From: Clostridia bacterium UC5.1-1D10
GTDB taxonomy: Bacteria; Bacillota; Clostridia; Lachnospirales; Anaerotignaceae
Length of the DNA stretch: 64,000 nt
Assembly (NCBI GenBank): GCA_001304995.1
Contig: BBZU01000004.1
Span: 1 to 64,000, forward strand
Reading direction: 5' to 3'
In this document: one piece after another, positions 1-8,540 of the stretch
Numbering within the stretch: position 1 is the first letter of the stretch
Layout: each line of letters starts with the position of its first letter
Notes under the pieces: generated by a model
What the model saw: the letters and a program-made list of their open reading frames with translations, nothing else
Told to the model about the DNA's origin: nothing
Database searches by the model: none
Program-made: the position numbers and the translations under genes

Positions 1-2
1 CG

Positions 3-932
3 ATACAGGAGGCGCAGCTTGAGAAAATGCGCTTAAAAGCAAAAAAGCTTGAGAAAGTTGTTATCGTTTTATCTGTCGTCATGCTGCTTGTTTATATAGT
101 TGTGGGGTGTATGCTTGCATTCCAGGAGAATGGAATAGCTACCCTGTCTGGTGTAAAAGCCGTAATTTTTGTTGTAGAGATTATTCTTGTAGTAGCTGTT
201 GTGGCACTGGGAACGGGCTTGCTCTTATGGATGATTATTGTAAAACATGCTTATGATAAGTTTAATTTAGGTTTTAAATCAAAGTATGTACTGCAAGTTA
301 TCAATGCCGTAGAAGGTTTTGAAAAACTCCAATATGTGCCAAAAGGTGGCTTTACATGGGATGATGTCAGAAATGCGGCAGCCGTAAACTGTGGTGATAA
401 AAGATATTACGATAGTGAAGATTTGCTTATGGGAGAATATGAAAACATCAGATTTCAGATAAGCGACGTGTGTACACGTAAAATGGTTCGTATGAGTAAA
501 AAGAATCGTGTTGAAGAAATATTCAGCGGACAGATGATTTGTTTGGATCAATTTGACGACAAAAAGAAAAGCAATGGACATGTTCAGATTTTTGAGAAAA
601 AGTTTATGTCCAATATGATTGGCTGGAAGGCTGAAAATGAAATTCATACGGAAAATGAAGTGTTTAACAGCCGTTTCAGCGTATTTGCACATGATGAGCA
701 TAACGCGTATTACATCTTGACGCCGCAGCGCATGGAAAAAATCATGCATTTTGCAGACGTCATGAATGGGCAGGTATCCTTTGTATTTCGGGATGAAAAG
801 TTATTTGTGGCAGTCAGACGAGACAGTATGTTTGATGCAAGTATGGATGAACCTGTTTCAAAGCAAACAAAGAATATCCTACAAGATGCGGAATTTATCC
901 AAATGGCAAAGGAAATTCTCATTGCTTCGTAA
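3..932 (+). CDS. DUF3137-family membrane protein, 5' end outside window
   Basis: The frame stays open to the left edge (reading IQEAQLEK before the first Met at 27), so the true start lies upstream. Two hydrophobic segments (about residues 10-33 and 42-70 from that Met) are followed by a soluble domain. The stretch NSRFSVFAHDEHNAYYILTP near residues 212-231 is the hallmark of DUF3137, a family of unknown function with an N-terminal membrane hairpin. It is a paralog of the gene at 1898-2885, including the KLEK-type start. The two flank a DUF1266 gene and probably share its operon. I infer a membrane-anchored accessory protein; no reaction can be assigned. Confidence 0.8.
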   Translation: MQEAQLEKMRLKAKKLEKVVIVLSVVMLLVYIVVGCMLAFQENGIATLSGVKAVIFVVEIILVVAVVALGTGLLLWMIIVKHAYDKFNLGFKSKYVLQVINAVEGFEKLQYVPKGGFTWDDVRNAAAVNCGDKRYYDSEDLLMGEYENIRFQISDVCTRKMVRMSKKNRVEEIFSGQMICLDQFDDKKKSNGHVQIFEKKFMSNMIGWKAENEIHTENEVFNSRFSVFAHDEHNAYYILTPQRMEKIMHFADVMNGQVSFVFRDEKLFVAVRRDSMFDASMDEPVSKQTKNILQDAEFIQMAKEILIAS

Positions 933-985
933 TCGTAGTTTTCTGAAACAGGAGCAGAGAGAAAATTAAAAAGGGAGCGGGGTCT

Positions 986-1878
986 ATGAAATCTTTTTGG
1001 TGGCATTAATGCCTGCACTGATACCGATTGTGCTGTCGTTGGTTTTTATTCTGGTTCTTCGTGCTGTTTGTATTCGCGTCCAAAGACCAAGGGAACAAAG
1101 AGGTGATACATACACACCATTATCACCAACACTGCAATGGATGAATACAGCCGGTTCTATACTGCTGGCGACTAACCAAGACAATTTCCGTTACATGGCA
1201 GGTATTTACTATCCCGGAAATGAAAATAAACCGGAACTTGTTGATTCCATAAAAAGATCTCTTTGGGATTACTGGGGCATACAGGGACACGAAAGCGTTA
1301 TGGATGCAATGACGCGTCTGGTTCGTTCCGGCATGCGGGTATGGTATGGAGAAGAAATGGGAAAGTTGGAAAATATATATCGTGGTTATTCAGAAGAAGA
1401 ACTGATTAAGGTTGCCAAGCAGGAAAATCCAAAAGCCGATGAGGACAGTTTTCTTCCCAAAATGATGATGGCTTACAGAAGATATGGTGAAAATGCACTC
1501 CTTGGCTGGGATATGGGGCGTGCCGCTTATATCATACAGTGGTGTTACTTTGTGGGCTATGTTTCCATGGAAGAAGTTCTGGAGATTGGTGTAGAAGCTG
1601 GAAAAAAGGCACAGCAATATTTTCAGAATTTGGAAGAAATGATGGAAAGTTATCTTTTGGGTGGGCAATATTGGCAAAGAGAAGACGCTTCCAATTCTGA
1701 TTCTATGACAGCAAAGCGCTGGAAGATATATGAGGCCCTTTGGAAAGGGCAAAAGCCGTACAAAATGATTCCATACACAACTATTCCCTTTGATACGCCT
1801 CTATCTAAAGAGATCATTACAGACAAGTATGGCATTATGCCGGCGTATCAGCAGCATTACAAAACAGAAAATAGTTAA
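986..1878 (+). CDS. DUF1266-family protein with N-terminal membrane anchor
   Basis: The signature GWDMGRAAYIIQWCYFVGY followed by an ExxLE helix and a SYLLGGQYW motif identifies DUF1266, a family of unknown function often found in toxin/immunity neighbourhoods. The body is open from 997. The only well-placed ribosome site (AGGGAGCGGGG, 972-982) serves ATG 986, which enters the right frame only if the five-T run at 993-997 had one more T; the product would then begin MKSFLVALMPALIPIV, a good signal anchor. TTG 997 is the fallback start and lacks a ribosome site. The gene sits between two DUF3137 paralogs in the same orientation, 19 bases from the second. Confidence 0.75.
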
Positions 1879-1897
1879 AACGGGCAGGTGAAAAATC

Positions 1898-2885
1898 ATG
1901 GCGATGATCGAACAAAACATCAGTGGTGTCAAGCTGGAAAAGCTGCGTCAAAAAGCGGTGAAGAAAACGAAGTTTTTGAAAAAAATGCCGAAAGTGGTTT
2001 TTGTTGTTTGTTTGCTTCTTGCTATGTTAAAGCCAAGAAATATCGGACTCTTTTTGATCCTGACCAGTGGTGAGGGGCTGGACTTAGGAACCATTGGGAT
2101 TGGCATACTGATGATTATAGGCGAGATTTTGTTGGCGTTTTTGTATAGCGGCAGCGGCGATTGGGATTTATCTTTTGCTGTCATGGAAGAAAACATATAA
2201 TGAATTTAATGATAATTATAAAAACAAGTACGCCTTACTGAAAATAAGAGAAGTTCCTGGGTTTTCCAATTTGAAATATGCCGCAAAACAGGGGATTTCA
2301 TTTGATGAACTGGCAAAAGTGGGTCTTTTGCCGGGACGGGAAAAATCATTTTATGAATCTGGAGATTATTTTGAAGGTACATATGAGACAATCCGTTTTC
2401 GAGCCAGCACTGTGGAAACACATGAATCTGATAATTCCGCTTTAACGGTATTTGATGGACAGGTGATTGTTTTTTCCACATTTCACGCGTTTAAAACAAG
2501 TGAAACGGCTATACAGATTTTCCCCAAGAAACAAAGTGGGAAGATGAAAGGATTGACCCTTCGGGAAAAAGTAGAAACAGAGAATGAAGCATTCAACAGC
2601 ATGTTTTCTGTATATGCTGAAAATGGTCATAACGCGTTTTATATTCTGGCACCGCAAGTCATAGAGGATATTCTGGAATTCGCGAAGATCATCCAAAATC
2701 ATGTCTATATTGTATTTTCTGACCAATCTATGTATTTGGGATGCGAGCAAATGCACAATCCCTTTAATGCCATTGTAGATATCCCCATAGAAGAACAAAG
2801 CAAAAATATTGTTATGACAACAGAAGTTATACGAAAAGCAAAAGAGATGCTGATTCATATAGAGAATCCATCAGGAAAGGAATGA
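1898..2885 (+). CDS. DUF3137-family membrane protein, frameshifted
   Basis: Second copy of the DUF3137 protein at 3-932. ATG 1898 follows a GGGCAGGTG ribosome site. The first frame (to 2200) carries the start and one membrane segment; the second frame carries the soluble domain with NSMFSVYAENGHNAFYILAP. Dropping one T from the five-T run 2138-2142 joins them through a clean second membrane helix (LLAFCIAAAAIGIYLLLSW), which matches the helix of the paralog. I therefore read one gene of about 328 codons with a base-call error; a true frameshift cannot be excluded. It ends five bases before the next gene, so these genes are probably cotranscribed. Confidence 0.75.
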
Positions 2886-2889
2886 TTTT

Positions 2890-3660
2890 ATGGCAGCACA
2901 CACACTTTTTTGTGACTTTGCATCATTGAACAGAAAAGATGCCGGAGATTGGGTGTCTAATTGCAGCAAGTTGGCAGATGAGGCATTTAAAAACAGCAGC
3001 AATCAAACACGGCTTTTGGGTAATCTTCTTGTGTTGGAGCAATATATGCATACATTGGAGCAGGGTCTTCAGGAAAATGGAGAAGAACCGCTTCCTATTA
3101 CATACCAATCCATACAGATGCTTTGGGACTATTTAGATGGAAAAATGAAACCTTCTGATTTTGCAGACTTTGCGAATTCTCTTTATGCCTGCGTACTTGA
3201 GTTTATGGTTGGCGAGGGATTAACAGAGGAGCAGTCTGCATTCTACGAAAATCATTTTCCAGAAGACAATGATAATTTGGTGCAGTGGGAAATTTTATGC
3301 TGGGCTTCCTTTTTGATGTTGGAGCTGCTGTCCATTTATGGAGAACGCCTTGACTTTGATGAGTTCGAAAGCTGTGACGCTGTTGATTTCGTAGAAATTG
3401 ATGAGATGCTGAATGGACTGAATGATGCTTGTATGGATTTTGTAGGGGTAGAATGCCCTTCTTCTTATGCGAAAGATGTTTTGAAAGCCATAGAAGATGT
3501 ATATGAAACATCACTGTTTCAATCCATTGTGCTTCAAATTCAAAAAGCTTTAAAAGATGCACTTGATGCATTACCAGAGGATTATGCAAAGCTGAGAAAG
3601 GAATATCGTCATTCTGCGATCCTTCCACAGGAGTTTGCGTCAGATTTCATGGAATACTAA
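2890..3660 (+). CDS. Hypothetical acidic helical protein
   Basis: 256 residues starting at ATG 2890, directly behind the DUF3137 gene with AAAGGAATG as ribosome site. The protein is acidic, predicted mostly helical, has no signal peptide or membrane segment and no motif I recognise. Its place as the last gene of a DUF3137-DUF1266-DUF3137 run, and its small acidic soluble nature, would suit an immunity or adaptor protein, but that is inference from context only. Confidence 0.6.
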   Translation: MAAHTLFCDFASLNRKDAGDWVSNCSKLADEAFKNSSNQTRLLGNLLVLEQYMHTLEQGLQENGEEPLPITYQSIQMLWDYLDGKMKPSDFADFANSLYACVLEFMVGEGLTEEQSAFYENHFPEDNDNLVQWEILCWASFLMLELLSIYGERLDFDEFESCDAVDFVEIDEMLNGLNDACMDFVGVECPSSYAKDVLKAIEDVYETSLFQSIVLQIQKALKDALDALPEDYAKLRKEYRHSAILPQEFASDFMEY

Positions 3661-3663
3661 ATA

Positions 3664-3716
3664 AAAACAAGGGCCTAATTGATGTATCGCCATCAGATGG
3701 TCTTTTTTCTTTTGTT
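3664..3716 (+). terminator. Putative terminator after the DUF3137 operon
   Basis: AAGGGCC near 3669 can pair (with G-U pairs) with GGTCTTT near 3700, closing a loop that contains a small CCATCAGATGG hairpin, followed by a T-rich tract. It lies directly after the stop of the orphan gene. The stem is imperfect, so confidence is moderate. Confidence 0.45.
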
Positions 3717-3744
3717 TTTTGATGGGTGCAATGATTAGAAAGTT

Positions 3745-3771
3745 CATGCTGTAAAATTACTATACAGCATG
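3745..3771. repeat. Inverted repeat upstream of the preQ1 riboswitch
   Basis: CATGCTGTA (3745-3753) and TACAGCATG (3763-3771) are perfect 9-base complements around a 9-base loop. It lies 70 bases before the riboswitch, so it may be an operator in the promoter of the queuine operon or part of the preceding terminator region. No T-run follows. Confidence 0.5.
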
Positions 3772-3841
3772 AAAATTTTGTGCTATACTTTCTTCTGCAT
3801 TTATATAATCGGCAGTTTGAAATTTATGTTTCATCTGTCGG

Positions 3842-3876
3842 ACTGGTTCGTGAACTTCCCAGTATAAAAAACCAAG
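3842..3876 (+). promoter_or_regulatory. preQ1-I riboswitch
   Basis: ACTGG (3842-3846) pairs with CCAGT (3859-3863) around a 12-base loop, followed at once by the A-rich tail ATAAAAAACCAAG. Stem, loop length and tail match the class I preQ1 aptamer; the layout is base-for-base like the well-studied Thermoanaerobacter element (CTGG, 12-base loop, CCAG, A-rich tail). It precedes genes read here as queuosine/queuine salvage, which fits its ligand. A 40-base hairpin (3887-3926) lies between aptamer and ribosome site; its CCGAT arm could alternatively pair with ATCGG (3934-3938) next to the AAAGGAG ribosome site (3939-3945). This suggests, but does not prove, a translational switch. Confidence 0.8.
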
Positions 3877-3946
3877 TATCTCAATCTCGCATTCGGGTAT
3901 TCCCGTTGCTGCGGGAACCGATGCGAAAAAAGAATCGGAAAGGAGA

Positions 3947-5026
3947 TTGGAGAATGAATGCAAAAAAGTAATTATTGATTGTGATCCCGGCATTGATGAT
4001 GTGCTGGCGCTGCTGTTGGCGCTGCGGTCGCCGGAACTGGATGTGTTGGGAATCACGGTGGTGTGTGGAAATGTTCCGACAACACAGGGGGCAGAGAACG
4101 CCTTGAAAGTCCTTGCGCTATTGGAGCGGCTGGATGTGCCTGTGTATCTGGGGGAAACAAAGCCCCTTGTGCGGCCCTATGTGGACGCCACAGATACCCA
4201 TGGTGCAGATGGACTAGGCGAAAGTTTTCTGCCGAATGTTACCCAGGTGCGACCCCAAGAAGGTGCCATCGAATTTCTGGCACAGACGCTGTCTGAACAG
4301 AAAGGTGTATCTATCATTGCCTTGGGCCCTCTCACAAATATTGCACGATTGACCCAGGATTATCCTGCGTGCCTTGAGGGGTTGGGAGAATTGGTGACGA
4401 TGGGAGGCAGCTACAAAAGCCATGGCAACTGTTCACCAGTAGCAGAATACAATTACTGGTGTGATCCTGATGCGGCAAAAGTGGTATATGAAGCTTTTGA
4501 AAGCTATCCGACTTTGCGTCAGAAACAGATCCATATGATTGGCTTGGATGTTACCAGAGAAATTGTATTAACCCCTAATCTGGTGGAATATATGACCTGT
4601 TTGTCCGAAGAAATGGGGAACTTTATTCGCAATATCACACGTTTTTATTTTGACTTTCATTGGAAACAGGAAGGCGTCATTGGTTGTGTCATCAATGATC
4701 CACTTGCAGTTGCTTATTGTATTGACCATAGCCTGTGCAAGGGATTTTCGGCTTATACCACAGTGGAAACAGCCGGAATATCTTTGGGACAGACAGTGGT
4801 AGACGCCCATGATTTCTGGAAAAAAGAAAAAAACAGCCATATTTTAACAGAAACAGACCCTTATCGTTTCATGACCTTTTTCATTACCCATATATTTGGT
4901 GCAGATGCGTCAGATGTACGCTATGTGCTGCGTCAGATTATGGTGGAAGATGCTGGCAAACGTGTTTGGATGCCAAAAGATGAAGAAGATTATGTGGAAA
5001 TGCTGAAAGGGGATGTTGTAAAATGA
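3947..5026 (+). CDS. queK: Nucleoside hydrolase family protein, likely queuosine hydrolase QueK
   Basis: The VIIDCDPGIDDVLALLLA start is the inosine-uridine nucleoside hydrolase signature, with the Asp cluster that holds the catalytic calcium; the active-site block DGLGE and a later EYNYWCDPDAA also fit. The family cleaves N-ribosidic bonds. Because it lies behind a preQ1 riboswitch and is coupled to an ECF S-component and a radical SAM gene, the QueK role (releasing queuine from queuosine, known in Clostridioides difficile) is favoured over general purine/pyrimidine salvage. Start: AAAGGAGA is ideally placed for ATG 3954, giving MNAKKVIIDCDPG if the six-A run 3962-3967 had one more A; otherwise TTG 3947 is the only in-frame start. 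Confidence 0.8.
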   Translation: MENECKKVIIDCDPGIDDVLALLLALRSPELDVLGITVVCGNVPTTQGAENALKVLALLERLDVPVYLGETKPLVRPYVDATDTHGADGLGESFLPNVTQVRPQEGAIEFLAQTLSEQKGVSIIALGPLTNIARLTQDYPACLEGLGELVTMGGSYKSHGNCSPVAEYNYWCDPDAAKVVYEAFESYPTLRQKQIHMIGLDVTREIVLTPNLVEYMTCLSEEMGNFIRNITRFYFDFHWKQEGVIGCVINDPLAVAYCIDHSLCKGFSAYTTVETAGISLGQTVVDAHDFWKKEKNSHILTETDPYRFMTFFITHIFGADASDVRYVLRQIMVEDAGKRVWMPKDEEDYVEMLKGDVVK

Positions 5027-5607
5027 GAAAAATTACAGTTATGCAGATTTGTTTTTTGGGAATTGCCACAGCTTTGAATGTGGTGGGAGCGAATTTAGCA
5101 CTGCTGCTTCGGCTTCCGATCTATCTGGATTCCTTAGGAACAGTGTTATCAGCAGTTATGCTGGGGCCTGTCTATGGTATGGTTCCTGGTATTCTAAGCG
5201 GCATCATCAGTGGATGCACCAGTGATGTTTACTCATTTTATTACATTCCTGTGCAAATGGTTGTAGGCGTTATGGCTGGTGTTTTCTTTCAGAAAATCAG
5301 ACCGGATAGCAGACAATTCTGGAAAGTACTGCTGACGGCTCTTTGCATTTCTTTACCTGGTACCATTGTCAGCTCAGCGATTACAGCAGCTGTTTTTGGC
5401 GGCATTACATCATCAGGTTCCAGTCTGCTGGTGCAGCTTTTGCATGCAGGCGGCCTTGGAATGACAGCCAGCGTTTGCGTTGTGCAGGCAATCACTGATT
5501 ATTTGGATCGTATTGTCATTCTGTTCAGCACTGTGGTGCTTTACGGCATGCTGCCCGCTTCTCTGAAACAAAAGGTACAGAAAGGAAATTTCCATGGAAC
5601 GATATAA
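5023..5607 (+). CDS. qrtT: ECF transporter S component, likely queuosine/queuine transporter QrtT
   Basis: 194 residues, almost all hydrophobic, with five to six membrane segments and the small-residue pattern of ECF substrate-binding (S) components (for example TALNVVGANLALLLRLPIYL near the N-terminus). ATG 5023 overlaps the queK stop by four bases (ATGA), so the two are translationally coupled. S components give specificity to a shared EcfAAT energizing module, which is not in this window. Linkage to queK, queL and the preQ1 switch points to queuosine or queuine as substrate. A thiamine- or nucleoside-type S component is the alternative if the operon reading is wrong. Confidence 0.78.
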   Translation: MRKITVMQICFLGIATALNVVGANLALLLRLPIYLDSLGTVLSAVMLGPVYGMVPGILSGIISGCTSDVYSFYYIPVQMVVGVMAGVFFQKIRPDSRQFWKVLLTALCISLPGTIVSSAITAAVFGGITSSGSSLLVQLLHAGGLGMTASVCVVQAITDYLDRIVILFSTVVLYGMLPASLKQKVQKGNFHGTI

Positions 5608-6283
5608 TGAAATCACAAACAAAAATCAGCGGGAAATCGTATTGCTTCAGGGACGTCCCTGTGCCTGGGGGAAATGCATTTTCTGTGACTATATAGCAGA
5701 CAATTCAAAAGATGAAGATTCTATGGTGCGCTTGAACCAGGAAGTGCTTTCCCGTGTAACAGGAAAATACGGCGTACTGGAAGTCATCAATTCTGGAAGC
5801 TGTTTTGAACTCCCCAAAGAAACATTAGAAGAAATCCGTAATTTAATTCATGAAAAGAAGATTCAGAAATTATTCTTCGAAGCCCATTGGATGTATCGGC
5901 ATCAGCTCCAACGCATGCGCGAATACATGGGGATTCCCATTGTTTTCAAAATCGGTGTGGAGACATTTGATTGGGATTTTCGAGAAAATTATCTGAATAA
6001 GCACGCTGATTTTGCATCACCGGAAGAAGTCAGGGCATATTTTGAATCTCCTTGTCTGATGGTAGGCGTTAAAGGGCAGACAAAAGAAATGATTGCCAGA
6101 GATATTGAGCTTTTGAAAAAGCATTTTCCACTTGGAACTGTCAACGTATTCACGAATAACAGCACATCTGTGAAACGGGATGAGGAGTTGGTTTCATGGT
6201 TTATGGAAACCTATCAATGGCTTTTGGATGATCCTTCGGTGGAAGTGCTTTATGAAAAAACGGACTTTGGTGTTGGAGATTAA
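5594..6283 (+). CDS. queL: Radical SAM protein, likely queuine lyase QueL
   Basis: 229 residues with an iron-sulfur motif near the N-terminus (RPCAWGKCIFCDY), cysteines at about 23, 28 and 31. The spacing is C-x4-C-x2-C rather than the canonical C-x3-C-x2-C, an oddity worth noting. ATG 5594 lies inside the end of the S-component gene and has an AAAGGAAA ribosome site, so it is coupled to it. In C. difficile a radical SAM lyase (QueL) converts queuine to preQ1, allowing re-entry into tRNA modification; the same three-gene set here supports that role. General radical SAM identity is firm, the QueL assignment is from context. Confidence 0.75.
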   Translation: MERYNEITNKNQREIVLLQGRPCAWGKCIFCDYIADNSKDEDSMVRLNQEVLSRVTGKYGVLEVINSGSCFELPKETLEEIRNLIHEKKIQKLFFEAHWMYRHQLQRMREYMGIPIVFKIGVETFDWDFRENYLNKHADFASPEEVRAYFESPCLMVGVKGQTKEMIARDIELLKKHFPLGTVNVFTNNSTSVKRDEELVSWFMETYQWLLDDPSVEVLYEKTDFGVGD

Positions 6284-6320
6284 AGCATATCATTTTATAT
6301 ATAAAAAGCAGACAAGTAAC

Positions 6321-6371
6321 TTCCCCTTAAGAAAACATTGGTTTCCCTTTTTCTTGATTTCTTAAGGGGAA
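6321..6371. repeat. 14-bp perfect inverted repeat
   Basis: TTCCCCTTAAGAAA (6321-6334) and TTTCTTAAGGGGAA (6358-6371) are perfect complements around 23 bases. It lies between the convergent queL and MATE genes, next to a second, larger hairpin. It may help terminate queL transcription; no T-run follows directly. Confidence 0.6.
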
Positions 6372-6383
6372 TTGTGCGGCTGT

Positions 6384-6482
6384 CTTCATAAGAAAACATA
6401 TCAAATAATATCTTAGTAAAAATAAGAAAGCTGAAATCCTTTGTTTGATGAGGATTTCAGCTTTCTTTGTTTTCTTATGAAG
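6384..6482. terminator. Strong bidirectional terminator, nested hairpin
   Basis: Two nested perfect inverted repeats: an outer 15-bp pair (CTTCATAAGAAAACA at 6384-6398 with its complement at 6468-6482) and an inner 16-bp pair (AGAAAGCTGAAATCCT at 6425-6440 with its complement at 6451-6466). T-rich tracts flank the stem on both strands. It separates the convergent queL and MATE genes. Confidence 0.8.
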
Positions 6483-6509
6483 ATGCTCCTAAATTTGTCT
6501 GCCTTTTCT

Positions 6510-7894
6510 TTATGCGTTTGTTTCTGCCGGAGTTTCTGTTTCTTCCATACAGCGGCGGAAAAATTTCTTTTGATAAAACATGAAATAAATGATAAACAGC
6601 ACTGCTGTGAAACCCCAAGAGATGGGATAACTCATTAAAATGGTGGTAACACTCAAATGTGTTCTTACAAAAAGGAAAATCCACAAAATACGCAGTACAC
6701 AAACACCACCGCAAGTCATCAACATAGGAATCACCACATTGCCCATACCACGCAAAGAGCTGGACAAAATTTCGATAAAGATGAAAAGTGCGTAGGATGG
6801 TGCAATAATATGGATGATCTGCATACCAATTTCGATAACTTCCTGATCGGAAGTGAAAAGACGCAGGAGGTAAGGCCCTGCAACCATCATGACTGTTGTC
6901 AGAAGCAATGACGCGATCAAGTCCATGAACAGACATACTTTGATGCTTTTTTCATACGGTCAAACTTGCGTGCGCCATAATTCTGACCGATGAATGTAAT
7001 GATGGAAACGCTGAAGGCGCCGGAGATCATCCAATAGATAGCGTCGATCTTTGCGAAGGCTGTATGAGCCGCAACCGTTTCCGTACCCAGACTGTTCAAG
7101 GATGTCTGGATGATGATATTGGAGATACCATACATGACTGACTGAAGTCCGGCCGGAAGGCCAATGGTTACAATAGCAATGAGCAAGCTCTTGTAAAAAC
7201 GAATTTTATTGGGGCGCAGACGATAGATGTCAACAGATTTGGTCAAAGAAAGAATGACCAGCAGTGCACTAACAGCCTGAGAGATCACTGTGGCAAAAGC
7301 AGCCCCTTTTACACCAAGCTTTAAATAAACAACAAAAAGAATATCCAAAAAGATGTTTAAAAAACAGCAAACAATCAAAAAATAAAGAGGACGTTTGGAG
7401 TCACCAACAGCTCTCAGAATACCGGAACCGATATTATAAACAAAAACAAAAATGATACCAGCAAAATAAATACGCAGATACATGGTAGATCCTTCAATAA
7501 CATCTGCGGGTGTATTCATCATCTGCAATAAAAATGGTGTCAGCGAAATTCCTGCAACAGCTGTTACAATGCCGCCCACAATGGACAAAGCAATAGCTGT
7601 GTGAAGGGCATTATTCAGCTTGATTCGATCTCTTGCACCGTAGTACCGGGCAATGATAACGGTGGCACCGGATGCAAGTCCGACGAAGAAGTTGACAACA
7701 AGGTTTACGATCTGTCCCGTAGAGCCGCCAACTGCCGCTAAGGCTTTTGTGCCGACAAAACGACCTACGACAACAGTATCCGCTGTATTATATAATTGTT
7801 GGAACAGCGTGCCCAATAATATAGGGAAAAAGAAAAAGAGCAGCTGTTTCCAAATAACACCTTCTGTGATTTGATTTTTTGACATTGCGCGCAT
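6510..7894 (-). CDS. MATE family efflux transporter, frameshifted
   Basis: The N-terminal part (7894 to about 6950) reads ITEGVIWKQLLFFFFPIL and LFQQLYNTADTVVVGRFVG, typical of MATE multidrug/Na+ antiporters of the DinF/NorM type with 12 helices. The C-terminal part continues in another frame to 6510. Adding one base to the six-A coding run at 6947-6952 gives MKKSIKVCLFMDLIASLLL and joins the halves to about 461 residues, the family length. ATG 7894 has an AAGGAG site seven bases upstream. It is divergent from the DUF4186 gene. Substrate unknown. Confidence 0.85.
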
Positions 7895-8043
7895 AACGGT
7901 TCTCCTTTATGAATAGCAAATTTCATCTACTAATGTAATACGAATTATCGCACAGAGCAATACTTTTTTCGGAAAAATACAAAAGCGCTCTTGTGCCTTT
8001 TTTGAAAAGTGCTATGATACAAATGAATGGAGGCGAAATATGT

Positions 8044-8451
8044 ATGCAAACCATTGAACAAGCGTTGGAAAAATTATCCAAATCAAGCTTTAGAAGTAAA
8101 TTTTATCTAAAAGAAGCAGATTTTTCTTATATAGAACGGGTAGGTATGGAGAAAATTGCACTGCATGCAAAGGAATTTGTGAAAGAAAGATTGGCGCCGG
8201 CAAATCCCAAAAACGATGGGAAGCAGACACCTATGAAAGGACATCCTATTTTTGTGGCACAACATGCTACGGCCTGTTGTTGCAGGGGATGTTTAAATAA
8301 ATGGTATGGTGTAAAAATGGGTGTTCCATTATCTGAAGTACAACAGCAAAAAATTATAAATTTATTGCTTGTGTGGACAGAAAAACAAGTAAAATGTCAC
8401 AAACGTAATGTTTCTGTAAAAGAACAAGTAAATGAAAATATAAAATTGTGA
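8044..8451 (+). CDS. DUF4186 family protein
   Basis: 135 residues. Blocks FRSKFYLKEADFSYIERVG, RLAPANPKNDGKQTPMKGHP and VAQHATACCCRGCLNKWYG are the conserved core of DUF4186, a small cytoplasmic family of unknown biochemistry with conserved His/Cys residues that could bind a metal. The upstream frame has an earlier Met, but ATG 8044 is preferred because GGAGGCG (8030-8036) sits seven bases before it. The gene is alone between divergent and downstream promoters. Confidence 0.82.
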   Translation: MQTIEQALEKLSKSSFRSKFYLKEADFSYIERVGMEKIALHAKEFVKERLAPANPKNDGKQTPMKGHPIFVAQHATACCCRGCLNKWYGVKMGVPLSEVQQQKIINLLLVWTEKQVKCHKRNVSVKEQVNENIKL

Positions 8452-8540
8452 AGTATGAAATGCTATGATATAATGGATGGCGGATGAAGTGCATTTGTGT
8501 GTGGTACAAGGAAAATACATTTATAATTAAAGGAGTTTCT

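Noticed and set aside
3887-3926. Long hairpin after the preQ1 aptamer as an intrinsic terminator
   Set aside because: It is followed by an A-run, not T, on the plus strand, and the gene starts just behind it; a translational role is more likely.
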